DNA of 64,000 bases from Ailanthus altissimus (taxonomy: Eukaryota; Streptophyta; Magnoliopsida; Sapindales; Simaroubaceae): assembly GCA_946807835.1 (NCBI GenBank), contig OX327686.1, positions 10,726,001-10,790,000 of the forward strand. The letters run 5' to 3'. Position 1 is the stretch's first letter; every line of letters begins with the position of its first letter. A program made the position numbers and the translations under genes. This document shows positions 12,690 through 23,832 of the stretch, in pieces. The notes under the pieces are model-generated. The model made no database searches. It was given only the letters and a program-made list of their open reading frames with translations, and was not told the DNA's origin.

Positions 12690-13678
12690 AAAACTTTGAA
12701 TATTATGGAATTATGGCAAATGAGACTAAGACATATGGGTGTGAGATGCCTAACCTGTCTAGTTGGGGATAGTTAGATACCTGATCTTACCATGGAATCC
12801 TATCCGATTTATGAATCTTGTATTCAAAGGGATAATGACTAAGTCTCAATTGTTGGTGTTCAACACTATTCCAACGAATTTATTGGAACTTGTATATGGT
12901 GATGTATGTGGTCCAATGAATCGCACTGCTATAACATGGTTTCCCTACTTCGTTGTCATCATCGATGAATGTCTCGATCTGGACATGTGTTTGTTGAAAC
13001 ACAAGTTGAAATTTTTTGAAATATTCAAAGGGCTTTTGACTTGAAGTAGAGAAACCAACCGCCATATGTATTAAATATTTTGATCAAACTGAAGTGATAA
13101 ATACATGAGTAGTGCATTCCTGAAATATTTAAAGGAGAATAAAATTTTCGCTCACTATAGTCCTCTAAGTATTCCTAAAACACAACTGTGTTTTTGAAAA
13201 TAAGGAATCAGACTTTATTAGATAAGAACTGATTGATAATAAATTACACCGGTCTTCCAAAAAAATCTATTGGTGTTATGCTCAAGAAACTGTTATTCAC
13301 TTATTGAATAGAGTTCCATCAAAACCTTTCCCTACTACTTCATATAAGATATAGACTAGTAGGAAATCGAGTCTTAAGTGTGTTAAGATTTAAGTTTATC
13401 CTATTTTAGTAAAAGTCACCCAAAAGGATAAACTTGCACCCAATGGGTAAAAGTTATTAGTTTAAGGGATATACCAGATACTTCTAGGGATATCAGCTCT
13501 ATGATCCAGGAGGAATGAAACATTCATTTTTTTTATAATGCCACTTTCTTAGAGAAATAGTTTCTCATGGATTGTGCGGATTATAGAAGGATTGAACTTG
13601 ATGAAGTCAATCTAAAATTCCTGGAACCGATGATGGAACTTTATGCTGAAGTGAGTGAAATACTTTTTAGATATACTC
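12690..13678 (+). pseudogene. Copia-1 pre-integrase and integrase, degenerate and truncated
   Basis: Around 12700-12780, frames read LWQMRLRHMGVRCLTCLV, the pre-integrase zinc-binding block (normally LWHxRLGHxG...). It aligns with Copia-2, which reads LWHMRLGHISIRCLSYLV. The integrase core follows with frameshifts (the WSNES block near 12911 matches Copia-2 MWSNESFIMGG). The block near 13400-13560 corresponds to the integrase C-terminus, KDKLAPMG...GYQLYDP...ATFLEKEFL in related elements. The frame is broken by many stops. Sequence stops abruptly at 13678, where it is joined to the tail of the 3' LTR. Confidence 0.75.
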
Positions 13679-13737
13679 ATTAGATAAAATGAGTAATGTA
13701 CACAATCACATGCATGCACCATGAATACACGTTAACA
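13679..13737 (+). repeat. Copia-1 3' LTR stub
   Basis: The 59 bp ATTAGATAAAATGAGTAATG ... CGTTAACA match the last 59 bp of the 5' LTR (10355-10413) with a few substitutions. The rest of the 3' LTR and the RT/RNase H region are deleted. The target duplication AATAG follows directly. Confidence 0.88.
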
Positions 13738-13742
13738 AATAG

Positions 13743-15540
13743 TCTGCTCTTTATAATATCTTAGCAACAGATATATTATTTATGTGGACTTAAAAGTGTC
13801 AAAATTCATTTGAAAAACTAATTAGACTCTTAACATCTGCTTCTATCATACAATTTCTTGACTAATCTCTGCCTTTTGAGTTAATGTGTAATGTTAATGA
13901 CTATGCTGTTGGTGCTGTATTGGGACAAAGAAAGAAAAGTAACCCCTATGTAATTTATAACGCAAGTAGAACTTTAAATAGTGCACAAATGAATTACACA
14001 AAATTGAAAAAGAATTACTTGTTGTAATGTTGGCATTAGACAAATTTGTTCTTACTTAATCGGTTCTTCAATTGTTGTATTTATTGACTTAATGTCAAAA
14101 CAGAATGCTAAACCAAAACTGATTCGATGGATTTTATTGCTTCAAGAATTCAACATCACTATCAAGGATAAAGAAAAGAGTTGAAAATATTGTTGCAGAT
14201 TAATTATAAAGACTTACACTAGATTCATCAATAGAAATAACACTCATTAATGACTCTTTTTTTAATGAATTTTTATTTTTCGCTGTTACAATGTCTTGGT
14301 ATTCTAATATTGTCAATTTTCTTATGACAGGAGAAATGCCACCTTAATGTAATACCCAAGACAAAAATAAATTTCTAATTGAGGTACGTTTTATTAGGAT
14401 GATACTTACATATTCAAATATTGTCCCGAGTAAATATTTTAAAGATATATACCTGACAATGAGGTAAATAGAGTTATTGAATTTTGTTATTTTGAAGTAT
14501 GCGAGAGACATTTCTTATAAAAGAAAACAACTAAAATCTTCAAGTTTGGATTTTATTGGTATACTTTGTTTAAAGATACACATGCACTTTATAAAACGTG
14601 TGTAAAAAATTAGGATCCATTTTAAAATGAAACATGATGCCTTCAAACCCCATTCTTGTTATTAAAAATTTTGATTGTTGAAGGATATATTTTATGAGAC
14701 TATTTCCACCATTATTTAGCTTTATGTATATTTTAGTTCCAATAAATTATGTCTCAAAATGGATCGAGGCCATTCCATGTCAAAATAATAACTACAAAAT
14801 AGTCATGAAATTTTTATAAAAAAATATCTTGAGTCGATTTAGAATCCCTCGAGCCATTATAAGAAATAAAAGTAAGTACTTTTGTAACAAACAATTTGAA
14901 ACATTAATGAAAAAAATATGAAATTACTCATAAAGTTGTCATCCCTTATCACCCTCAAACAAGTGGATAGGTTGAACTAGCTAATAGAGAGATAAAACAA
15001 AATTTGAAACAAATTGTAAACCTAAATCATTGAGATTGGTCTTTAAGATTTAATGATGCACTTTGAACTTATCGAATTGCTTTTAAAACTTCATTCGGTA
15101 TATCTCCTTATAGGTTACTTTATAAAAAACCTTATCACTTGCCTGTAGAACCTGAGCTTAAAGCCTACTATTCCATTAAAACTTTTAAGTCAAACCTTGA
15201 TAATGCTGGACTGATACGTATATAACAAATAAATAAACTTAGAGAGTTGAAAAATAACGCATATGAGACTTTGAAAATTCATAAGTCAAAACCAAAACTT
15301 TTCCTGATCAAAAAATTAAAAAAAGACATTTGAAGTTAGTTAAAAAGTTTTATTTTATAATTCTCGACTTCATATATTCCCTAAACAATTAAGATAAAAA
15401 TAAAATAACCCTTCAGTTATGAAACATGTGTATCCTTATAGAGTAATTGACATTGAAAGTCTTAAAAATAATAATGTATTCAAGGTAAACGAAAAAAAAC
15501 TCAAATTGCTTCTAGAAAACCAAGCTTTCTAAAAAACTTT
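13743..15540 (+). pseudogene. Athila-1 RNase H and integrase, degenerate
   Basis: Just after the Copia-1 target site, translation resumes as VNDYAVGAVLGQRKKSNPYVIYNASRTLNSAQMNYT (shown in parts), the Ty3/gypsy RNase H N-terminus. Further on, PKLIRWILLLQEFNITIKD and a remnant of the VADHLSRL motif appear near 14090-14220. Integrase fragments follow, with the target-choice block TLKQVDRLN near 14960. The end reads LYNSRLHIFPKQLR, KHVYPYRVIDIE and FKVNEKKLKLLLENQAF (15350-15530), which is the usual Athila pol C-terminus. Many stops and frameshifts are present. Confidence 0.85.
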
Positions 15541-16593
15541 TGTGTCCCTGTTGACCCTAGTTATGAGACCAAATGATCTTTGTTGTATATATATATAAAT
15601 ATATATATTTTTCTTCTTTTAACTTTATTTATTTTTTGTACTTGTAGCTTAGTTTAATATCTTCGTGTTTTTTTAGTCTTATTTCATACCTGTTAAGTGA
15701 CGGATAATAGTATTCCTTGACATTTAATGTCGGTTCTATCAATTTCTCATAATAATTTATATTAAAAAAATCATCATCTTCTCTTTTCAAATGGATAACA
15801 TTCTGCTAAATTTGAAAAGATATTTTTCCTCATTGACTCAAAATGTCTTTAACAAAATTTACCAAGCGAGATATGAAAGATTACGAATATTAATGCTTAT
15901 GAACATATCTGTTGATGTATATTGGTTAATTAAGGTTAAAGTTTGAATGACAAGTGAATTTTTAAACTTATTAATTTTCTACATGTTTAGCTTGAGTAAA
16001 ATCTCTTTTGTAAAAAAGTAAAGGATAAAAAAGATTAAGTGTTTGTTACAAGTGTGCACGAATGACTTATAACACACGTCGCCTCTACTTTAACAATGGT
16101 GTCTGTAAATCGTGAAGATAAAATTTGGTTCATTAAGGATGGCCTAAGTAAGGAGTCTTTAGATAATATTTTATTGACTCTTGAGATGCATCTTAGTGGA
16201 TATGCATATTGTCATTCGTAATTTATGGGACAAATTTCAAAAAGAACATAAGTAGTATAGTCTTAGAAATCTAACTCTAAAAGACCCTGTTTACCAAATT
16301 ATAAGAAAAATTAGATGGGAAGCTTATCCTTCAACCATAGAGGGCGTTTAAGCCATTATTAGATGTAAAACCAAAGAAAGATATGAACCACAATCACAAC
16401 TACCTATACATATGCACGTTATCTGTTCTTTTTAAAAATTTGTATTTAAAATTCAATCTTCTTTTCTAACAATAACTAACTTCCCTCATAGCTTTATGAC
16501 TATGGCACCATTCTAGGTTTCATAAATGCATTGCTTTACTTTTTCATTTTCATACAAACTCAAAATCATTCAAAGTTTAAAGCAGGTGTAATA
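15541..16593 (+). other. Spacer between Athila-1 pol and the LOG copy; no gene recognised
   Basis: AT-rich, with a TATATATATATAAATATATATA run at 15583-15607. One short open frame begins at 16096 (MVSVNREDKIWFIKDGLSKE, stop about 40 codons in) and a second fragment, KDPVYQIIRKIRWEAYPS, lies at about 16282; neither matches a family I know. In Athila elements this position may hold an env-like frame, but I see no transmembrane-rich protein here. Confidence 0.4.
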
Positions 16594-17245
16594 ATGTTAG
16601 AAACTACAGCTCGTAGATTCACAAAAATATGTGTCTTTTATAGATCCTACCTAGGAAAAACGAAGAGTTTGTAGAAGCAGCAAAAACTCTTGGTTAGGTG
16701 TTAGCTGGGTAAAAAATGTATTTAGTATACGGTAGAGGTAGCCGTAGGTTAATAGGTTGTGAGGCAAAAGCTGCACAAAATAAAGACAGTTGAGTTTTAA
16801 GTATCATCATGAAACCTCTAGCTACTGGTAATATTGTAGGACAAATAATTAAGGATGTGTTATAGGTGTCATCTATGAACGAGTGAATGACTAATATAAT
16901 TAGACATGTAGATGCATTTACAGCTCTATTAGGAGATCTTAGAACTTAGGAAGAAATCTTTCATATTTCCTTCTTAGCACAGTTGTAAATCTACTAAAAA
17001 TTTATTGGTTTGTTAAATGTTAATGGTTTTTATGATAAGTTGTTATCTTTTCTTAACTGTGCTATGGAAAAATAATTTATTTCACTTTGGCATAACAAAT
17101 TTTTATTTTTGCTTCAACTATTGATAAGTTTATTGATCAAGTACAAACTTTTGTCCCTCTTTCTGATCCAACATTTTGTCAATTAGATCAATTTCTTAAT
17201 GATCGTGTAAAGAAATACAAGATAAATTTAACTCTTTATTTGTAG
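16594..17245 (+). pseudogene. LOG-like: Intronless LOG pseudogene (cytokinin riboside 5'-monophosphate phosphoribohydrolase)
   Basis: LOG enzymes release active cytokinin base from cytokinin riboside monophosphates in the cytosol. Translation from ATG at 16594 gives MLETTARRFTKICVF, then KMYLVYGRGSRRLIG, ATGNIVGQIIKDVL, HVDAFTALLGDLRT, EEIF, IGLLNVNGFYDKLLSFL, and after a frameshift near 17090 STIDKFIDQVQTFVPLSDPT and FLNDRVKKYKINLTLYL, ending at 17245. This covers essentially the whole ~215-residue family protein with no introns, whereas plant LOG genes normally have several. About nine in-frame stops and one frameshift disable it. The family motif PGGxGTxxE has decayed to LLGDLRT*EE, and GGGxxGLMG to GRGSRRLIG. 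No poly(A) tail is visible. It lies within Athila-1 in the same orientation, after pol and before the Athila 3' motif, which suggests capture by the element; an independent retrocopy inserted there is the alternative. Confidence 0.88.
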
Positions 17246-17410
17246 CTTCTCTACTATTATGTCTTTATAGTACTTTGTTAGTATGATTTATTTTGTTTCA
17301 GATTTTATTTTTTAATAAATTCTATTTTAGATGATATATTCTACACTCTACTCTTTTTATATTTTGACAATGAGGACAATGTCTCAGTTTAGTTAGGAGA
17401 AAGGTAGTTG
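17246..17410 (+). other. Athila-1 3' region with GAGGACAATGT motif
   Basis: The string TTGACAATGAGGACAATGTC followed by TCAGTTTAGTTAGGAGAAAGG at 17366-17404 resembles the conserved sequence found downstream of pol in Athila elements, typically ACATTGAGGACAATGT ... TTTGGGGG. It marks the downstream side of the LOG copy as element sequence. Copia-2 inserted directly after it. Confidence 0.55.
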
Positions 17411-17416
17411 TGTTGG

Positions 17417-19587
17417 TGTTGTATGCATGTGTGCTATACTACAGGTGAATGTACGCATTTTAAACAATTTAAAAATGACATATCTTACATATGATTTCAC
17501 ACAACAGAATAAATATACACACATCATAATCTCATTACTCTAATGAGATTAGGAGACTCGCATTTAAAGCGTACTTTGATCAATTCTAGTTGGGGATGTT
17601 TTGGACTTCCTCAAGCTAGAATGATAGCTTTTCTTTTTTAGAAGAAATACTGCAGAAACTCTTACTTCAAAATTATCTCTAGGAATTTATTAATATAATG
17701 AATTGCTTCTATTTATGCTAACTCTTAACACATTAAAAAATTCAAAAATTCAATTCTCAACTCCTACATTGCTTAATTCAATTCGGCCACTTTATATAGG
17801 ATTTGTTGCCACTTATTTTAACCAATCACAAATGACTCAAATGCTATTTGTCCAAGGTTGACAAAGCATGAATAATGCTTAATCATTTGTGGTCGATCTG
17901 TTAGCAACTGGTGGAACAAATTAGTGGCATTCTAATTGTTAATACCTTAAAAAAAATGTCGACTATTTGATCAAAGATTGAATCAAATTCAATCTCACTA
18001 ATTTTCCTTCAGCCAATAGAAATGTAACAAGTTTACATTTGCTTTCATTTCATCCAATGAAAAAGCAACAATTGGCCAATTCATTTAATTCATCAAATGA
18101 AAAAATTCTTTTGATTAAGTATCCATACATATTATTAGCACAATTTAAGGTATATACTAGATAGACAAAAGTATCAAGTCTTTATTGGCACAATTTTAGG
18201 TTTAACACTTAAAGCTTAACTACTCATCAAGAGATCTTGAAATAAATAAATGGATGATTAATTTAATTTAAATAAACAATAATTATTTTATTTAAATGAT
18301 AGCTATACCTACCAATGCTCAATTTAGTACCTATACAAATTATTGGCACAATTTGAGACATACACTAGGTAGATAAAAGTATCAAGTCTCACTTGACATA
18401 ATTTTAGGTTTAACACTTAAACCTTATTTACTCCCCGAGAGATCTTTAAATATATTCATAATTTGTGAAAACTTCTCAGATCGAACAATTCAATCTGATG
18501 CGCTACCCACGTACTCAACGCATACACTTCATATAGTGAGACTCCCTAGGTTCACACCCATTTTGTCGTTAGGAACATTTTCGTAAGTCCATAACCGATG
18601 TCCCATACACACGTTATAGATAATACAAAATGGTGAATTGAACCATACAAGTTGAGGTTAATCCATATTCGTACAATCCCTCCATCATTAATATCCTAAA
18701 ATAGCAGAGACATAGATCAACACCGTCAAGTCTCTTATTGCTCAACAGTAAACTTATCTCCTTGATTCGTATTCTAATAAATAATATTCACAAACTCTTT
18801 TGTGATATTGTTTATACTACGGGAAACTCTTTCTCGAGTTTAATGCTTATGGCCATAAGACTTCGTAGAATACAACCTTAGAGCATCTGGATATTTGACT
18901 CACCCATATAAGCTGATGGATCTTATCTCTACACACACCAAACTCTATAAGCCCCAGTGATATGCAGTGATCAGACTATGAAAGGTCTCTGACATGTATG
19001 AAACCAAAGTATGATGGATCACTCAGAAGCTCACAATAGTGCTCAGGTTAAGGGACCACAAATACTACTCAACTCGAGAAGACCTTTAATTGACGATTTT
19101 ATGGGATATCCATTGGAGATCTTCATTGAGTCTAGCTCAATGTCCAGTCCTCACATATACCTGTTTATTTATTCGAGCTTCTACTAAACTCATGGTTTGC
19201 TAAGATTAACCATTTGAACAATCTAAATATAGGTATACATTGATCTATATTAATCGATTCCACTTAATAGACCATATATTGGTGAAAATAGATCAAGAAC
19301 ATATAATTCGAGAACATACTTGCGCAATGACATTTCCTAGCAACTCTTGCAACTATTTGTAACTATATCATTATTAGTATATTCCCAAGTCTTTATCCCA
19401 TTTCAGGCAAGGTTTTAACTCCTTAAACCTGATCTAAACTCTTTCAAACCAATATAATGTCCAAAATATTACAAGCATCTTATCTTACAAAAATAATTAA
19501 CGATACTAAAATATTTATTTATTACATAAATATAAAATTATAATATTCATATAAAATTGGAATGTCACTTATGCATAAATCCCAACA
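17417..19587 (-). repeat. Copia-2 3' LTR
   Basis: 2171 bp. On the minus strand it starts TGTTGGGATTTATGCATAAG directly after a purine-rich tract, and ends near CATGCATACAACA. It matches 24433-24569 plus 27263-29380 along its whole length, with scattered substitutions and small indels. Confidence 0.88.
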
Positions 19588-19602
19588 ACTCCCACTTACT
19601 CT
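19588..19602 (-). promoter_or_regulatory. Copia-2 polypurine tract
   Basis: On the minus strand AGAGTAAGTGGGAGT directly precedes the 3' LTR start TGTTGGG. This is where plus-strand DNA synthesis is primed in LTR retrotransposons. It fixes the LTR boundary at 19587. Confidence 0.75.
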
Positions 19603-20293
19603 AGTTTCATTTGTAGTGGTATCTAATACCTAATGACTCCACGTGTTTCTCAAACACCTTTGAAGTTAAGGCCTTAATGAGTGGGTTCGCTACATTATTT
19701 ACAAAATCAACTCTATAAAATACAACATCTTCTCGAGCCAATATCTCTATAATATTGTGTTATTTTCTGTCTGCATGTTTAGATATCTGATGAGTTCTTG
19801 GCTCTTTTGCCTATGCAATGACTTTATTATTGTCGCAATATAATGGGATAGGTTTCACTGAACTTGGGACTATACCGAGTTTTGCGATAAACTTCCTGAT
19901 CCATACTGCTTCTTTTGCTATTTCTAAAGCTGTAATGTATTCTGCCTCAGTGGTAGAATCTGTTGTGGATCCCTGTTTGACATTCTTCCAACTTATGAAA
20001 GTACAATTGAGAATAAACACATATCCAGATATAGACTTTCTATTATCCGGATCAAATTGGAAGTCCAAATCAGTGTATCCTCTTACTTGTAAGTTATTTT
20101 CTCTATATATGAGAAACTTGTTCTTTGTACCCTTAAAGAATTTAAGGACATGTTTGACTGTTATCAAATGGTTATCACCTGGATTAGATTGGTACTGGCT
20201 CATAATATTTACAGCTATACTAATATCAGGTCTCGTACATATCATGACATACATCAAGCTTCTAACAGCTGATGCATAAGGAATGTTAGACAT
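19603..20293 (-). pseudogene. Copia-2 RNase H and pol C-terminus
   Basis: A 160-residue open frame at 19811-20293 reads IPYASAVRSLMYVMICTRPD, then the RNase H core: GYTDLDFQFDPDNRKSISGY (first catalytic aspartate in YTDLD), TEAEYITALEIAKEAVWIRK (catalytic glutamate) and LYCDNNKVIA (third acid). Downstream to 19603 the frame is broken, but the C-terminal tail lies before the polypurine tract. The domain degrades the RNA strand during reverse transcription. This is the best preserved part of Copia-2. Confidence 0.9.
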
Positions 20294-21110
20294 TCTAACC
20301 CTCTCATATTCCTTCTGATCCTCTTCGAAAGATGAATGTCATGTCTAAAAGGTACATTAACTGTCTTACAGTTACTAAAATTGTACTTGTTCAAAACACT
20401 ATCAATGTACGAAGATTGAGAGAGTCTTATTAGCCTCCTAGCTCTATCTGTATAAAGTTTTATATACAGTATATAAGAAGCCTCTCCTAAATCTTTCATA
20501 GAGAAATTCTTACTAAAGTAACTTTTTACTGACTGTAATATACAGACACCATTCTCAATGATTAGTATGTCATCCATATAAAGAATTAAGAAGACAACCA
20601 TACATCCACTGTCCTTCTATATACACATGCCTCATCTTCATTTTTAATGAAACCAGACCCTTTGATTACCTCATCAAAATAAAGATTTCAGCTTTAGGAA
20701 GCTTGCTTAAGTCCATAAATGGACTTCTTCAGTTTGCATACAAGACTAGAAGAAAAGCTAAAAGCAAAACCTTCAGGCTGTTCCATAAATTTCTCTTCCT
20801 CGAGATATCCATTTAGGAATGCCGTCTTTACATCCATCTACCAAATTTCAAAGTCATAGTATACAACAACTGCTAATAATATCCTTATTGACTTAAGCAT
20901 CGCAGCTGGTGCAAAGGTTTCCTCAAAATTGATCCTTGATCGTTCAGTATAACCTTTTGTTACCAGACGAGCTTGAAGATCTCTACCTTTCCATCAGGCC
21001 TACACTTTCGCTTGTAAACCCATTTATAACTGATATGAACTATTCCTTCCAGAAGCGCAACCAAGTCCCAGACTTGATTTTGATGCATAGAGTCAATTTT
21101 GAATTTCATG
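20254..21110 (-). pseudogene. Copia-2 reverse transcriptase
   Basis: The open frame 20254-20601 holds the palm motif LILYMDDILII (catalytic YxDD intact) followed by MKDLGEASYILYIKLY and SQSSYIDSVLNKYNFSNCKTVNVP, typical of Ty1/copia. Upstream on the minus strand to about 21110 the fingers are recognisable in pieces: [15 protein letters not shown] around 20815 and the block containing EGYTERSRINFEE near 20930, with stops and frameshifts. It overlaps the RNase H frame by 40 bases because of a frameshift near 20270. Confidence 0.88.
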
Positions 21111-22023
21111 GCATCTTGCTAATTTCTTAAATCAATATCTAATATTGCCTCTTTGTAGGTTAAATGATCATTTTCTTCCATTAAGAAAATCTCAGAGGTA
21201 CATTCAGGTATCATACCATACCTTTCAGGTTGCCTCGATATCCTTTATAACTTACTTAGAGGGTATGTAAAAGGTAATTTGCTTAATTAAGCCTGTGGTT
21301 CCATCTGTGGTTCATTCTAATTGACTTCGTCAAGATCAATATTTTTACAATCACCATGATCCATCAGAAACTATTTCTCTAGGAAAGTGGCATTTTGAGC
21401 AATGAACATATTTTGTTCTTTAGAATCATATAATTGGTATCCTATTAAGTTTATGGGATAACCAATGAACTTATACTTGTACCCTCTGGTGCAAGCTTAT
21501 CTTGTTGTGTAACTCTTACATAAGTAGGACAGCCTCAAATTTTAAAATATTTAAGACTTGGATTCCTTCTAGTCCATATCTCACATGGAGTGGAGGGAAC
21601 AACTTTAGATAGAACTTTTCTTAATACATGAATAGCAGTATGTAGGGTATAGCCCTAAAGATATTCAGGGAGATCAGTGGTGAAACTCATCATCGATCGG
21701 ACCATATCTAATAAAATTCGATTCCTGCTCTCTGAGATAGCATTGTGCTATGGAGTAGCTGGAGAACTATACTGAGCGAGAATTGCATTCTCCTTTAAAT
21801 AATTCAAAAATTCACTGCCTATATATTCACTGCCTTGATCTGATCGAAGGCATTTGACATATATACTGATTTGTTTCTCTACTTCAAGTCTAAATTCCTT
21901 GAACTTTTCAAAGGTTTCAAACTTGTGTCTCATAAGAAACACAAAACCATATCGTGACAAATCATCGATAAAGGTTATGAAGTATTGAAATCCACCCATA
22001 ATAAATGATTCATTGGACCACAT
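21110..22023 (-). pseudogene. Copia-2 integrase
   Basis: The open frame 21748-22023 reads MWSNESFIMGGFQYFITFID, then DLSRYGFVFLMRHKFETFEK, SDQGSEYIGSEFLNYLKENA and QYSSPATP. This is the integrase core, with the second acidic residue in SDQGSEY and the TP of the 'GTPQQNG' region. The catalytic DDE enzyme inserts element DNA into the host. The downstream part (21110-21747) is broken; a NATFLEKxFL-like block lies near 21380 on the minus strand. Confidence 0.85.
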
Positions 22024-22029
22024 ATATCA

Positions 22030-22870
22030 CTATATAAGTTCCAATAAACCGGTGGCACAGTGTCCAACACCAGTAAATGAAGATTTGATCATTTTTTCTT
22101 GAATATATGATTTACATATTGGATAAGATTCTATCGTCAAATTAGGTATTCGACCATCCTTAACCAGATAGGATAGACATCTAATGCTTATATGACCTAA
22201 TCTCATATGCCATAATTCTGTTTCATTTAAAGTTCTCGAACTACTTGCTGCGTTTACCTGTAAATTCATGACATTTTATATTGTATTCAATACATAATAA
22301 CCATTAATTAACTGATAATCAGTTATCAAAATATTATGCATATCATATAAACATAAGATTCTATATATGTACATATGATAATCCTCACTGTCAAGTACAG
22401 GAAAGGATACTAGGTACATAAAGATAATTATACAACACTATAGTTTTGTTACATCAGAGATGTAAATTAAAATGTCCCACAGCCTCGACCTAAAGAAAAT
22501 CTCTATTTCTGACACGAAGCTGAATCTCTCCCAACTACAACAATCTAACTTTCCTCAGACCTTGCAACATATTGCGGATGTGAGAAGGAGAAGCAATATC
22601 CAATACCCAGTCAAAATTAGCATCATATGCTAAAGAAATATCAATAATATGTAAACTTATACCTGAGGGATTCTTCTTTATTGAGGCAAGGTGTCTCTAC
22701 CAATTTTTCTTTCGGTGTTTTTCCTCACTACAGTGGAAACATTCTCCTTTCTCTTTATTTTGTGGTTTGGACATGGGTTGCCTTTGAGGACCAATCCGAG
22801 GTGCTTGCCTCACCTTCTTTTTCTTCTTTTCTTTAGGATTTCCAGAAACATTAAGAGGAGAAGATAAAAT
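22030..22870 (-). pseudogene. Copia-2 zinc knuckle, protease remnant and pre-integrase domain
   Basis: The frame 22030-22269 contains ETELWHMRLGHISIRCLSYL and PICKSYIQEKM, the HHCC-type pre-integrase domain. Upstream near 22605 the protease site reads WVLDIASPSHI where the family has W(I/V)LDSGAxxHI, so the active-site DSG is lost. Near 22700-22745 the gag zinc knuckle reads CFHCSEEKHRKKNW, where the last cysteine of CX2CX4HX4C is replaced by tryptophan. Several stops separate these blocks. Confidence 0.8.
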
Positions 22871-23538
22871 ACCCTAAACAAAGAGGCATGATCCTACCTT
22901 ATTCATGTCCTCTTCTGCTGTCTTCAACATATTATGAAGATCAGCATAAGTCAGGGTCATTCTTTGCATATTAAAATTTATTATGAACTGTCTAAAAGAC
23001 CTTGAAAGTGACTGGAGAATCAAACTATTCCCTAGATATTTGTTCAACATAATGTCCATCGTCTCCAAGCTCTCAATTATAGAAATCATATTGAGGACAT
23101 AAGGACTGACTAGACGGCCCTCAGAAAGTCTACACTGAAAAAGCGATTTAGCAACCCTATATGTCTCAACCTAAGGACAATCGTCAAACCACTCATTCAG
23201 ATGGAGCATGATGCTAAAAGCATCAACTATAGGAGCATGCTCTCTCTGTAAACCTATAGATATAGAGGCATCCAACTATTTCTAATAAGTTACCCTCTCC
23301 TCTAAAATGGCTTCATCAGAAATTTCTATGGGTATATACTGATCTATCACATACCCAAGTTTTTTAAAATCGAGAACAATTCTCAAATTCATTAATCAGT
23401 CTTTATAGTTTTCTACGCCTTTAAGTTAGTTCTCCTACTGCTTTACCTAATCTCCTAAATCTCTCAAAAAGGAAAAATGATAATTTAAATCTTTAAATTG
23501 TACAGTAAGAAGTATACCTCATTGGCATTTTACTTTAG
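22871..23538 (-). pseudogene. Copia-2 gag
   Basis: The open frame 22874-23089 reads MISIIESLETMDIMLNKYLG and LSRSFRQFIINFNMQRMTLTYADLHNMLKTAEED (given in parts), matching the copia gag (UBN2-type) pattern 'L...L..sf..fv.n.......sl.eL...L...E'. The N-terminal part up to 23538 is broken but continues the same pattern. It would form the nucleocapsid shell around the element RNA. Confidence 0.75.
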
Positions 23539-23832
23539 CCTTACGCTTTAGCAATATTGGCCATTATAAAATTCAAAAGCTAGACAACTCTTGTCAATTG
23601 CATCTCATGTAACTCTTATGATTGATCTTAAATACATCTTATCCTCACGCTTTAGCAATATTGGATAAGTGTAGTTCATATTAACTTGTCAATGATCAAA
23701 TATATGTTACTGATACTACTCTCACGCTTTAGCAATATTAAGCAATACGTTAACATATATTTACCTCATTTCATGTTTAACCGCCATAGTTAAAATCAGA
23801 CCGACTAAATTCCTCACACTTTAGCAATATTG
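23539..23832 (-). repeat. Copia-2 array of CACGCTTTAGCAATATTGG words
   Basis: Four copies begin near 23543, 23645, 23721 and 23815, spaced 76-104 bp. The last reads CACACTTTAGCAATATTGG. The intervening sequences are unrelated to each other. The reverse complement of the same word occurs four times at the equivalent position of Copia-1 (11268-11570), so the array is conserved between two diverged family members. Confidence 0.82.

Larger units (their letters stand above)
8688..13737 (+). mobile_element. Copia-1: Ty1/copia element, internally deleted, target duplication AATAG
   Basis: The element starts TGTTAGAGATGG and ends CGTTAACA. Exact AATAG copies flank it (8683-8687 and 13738-13742). It has a complete 5' LTR, a primer binding site, a leader, degenerate gag and the pre-integrase/integrase part of pol. 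The sequence then jumps at about 13678 to the last ~60 bp of the 3' LTR. Reverse transcriptase, RNase H and most of the 3' LTR are therefore missing. It lies in the reverse transcriptase/RNase H region of Athila-1 in the same orientation. It belongs to the same copia lineage as LTRs A-C and Copia-2. Confidence 0.9.

Noticed and set aside
12763..13044. 93-codon open frame as an independent gene
   Set aside because: Its neighbours in other frames match the copia pre-integrase and integrase blocks; the frame is a shifted remnant of Copia-1 pol.
19818..20279. 153-codon open frame on the plus strand
   Set aside because: It is the antisense shadow of the well-matched Copia-2 RNase H on the minus strand and has no similarity of its own.
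23539..23832. CRISPR-like array (short repeats with unrelated spacers)
   Set aside because: Plant context, only four imperfect copies, spacings unequal, and the same words occur in a second copia element; this is retrotransposon leader sequence.
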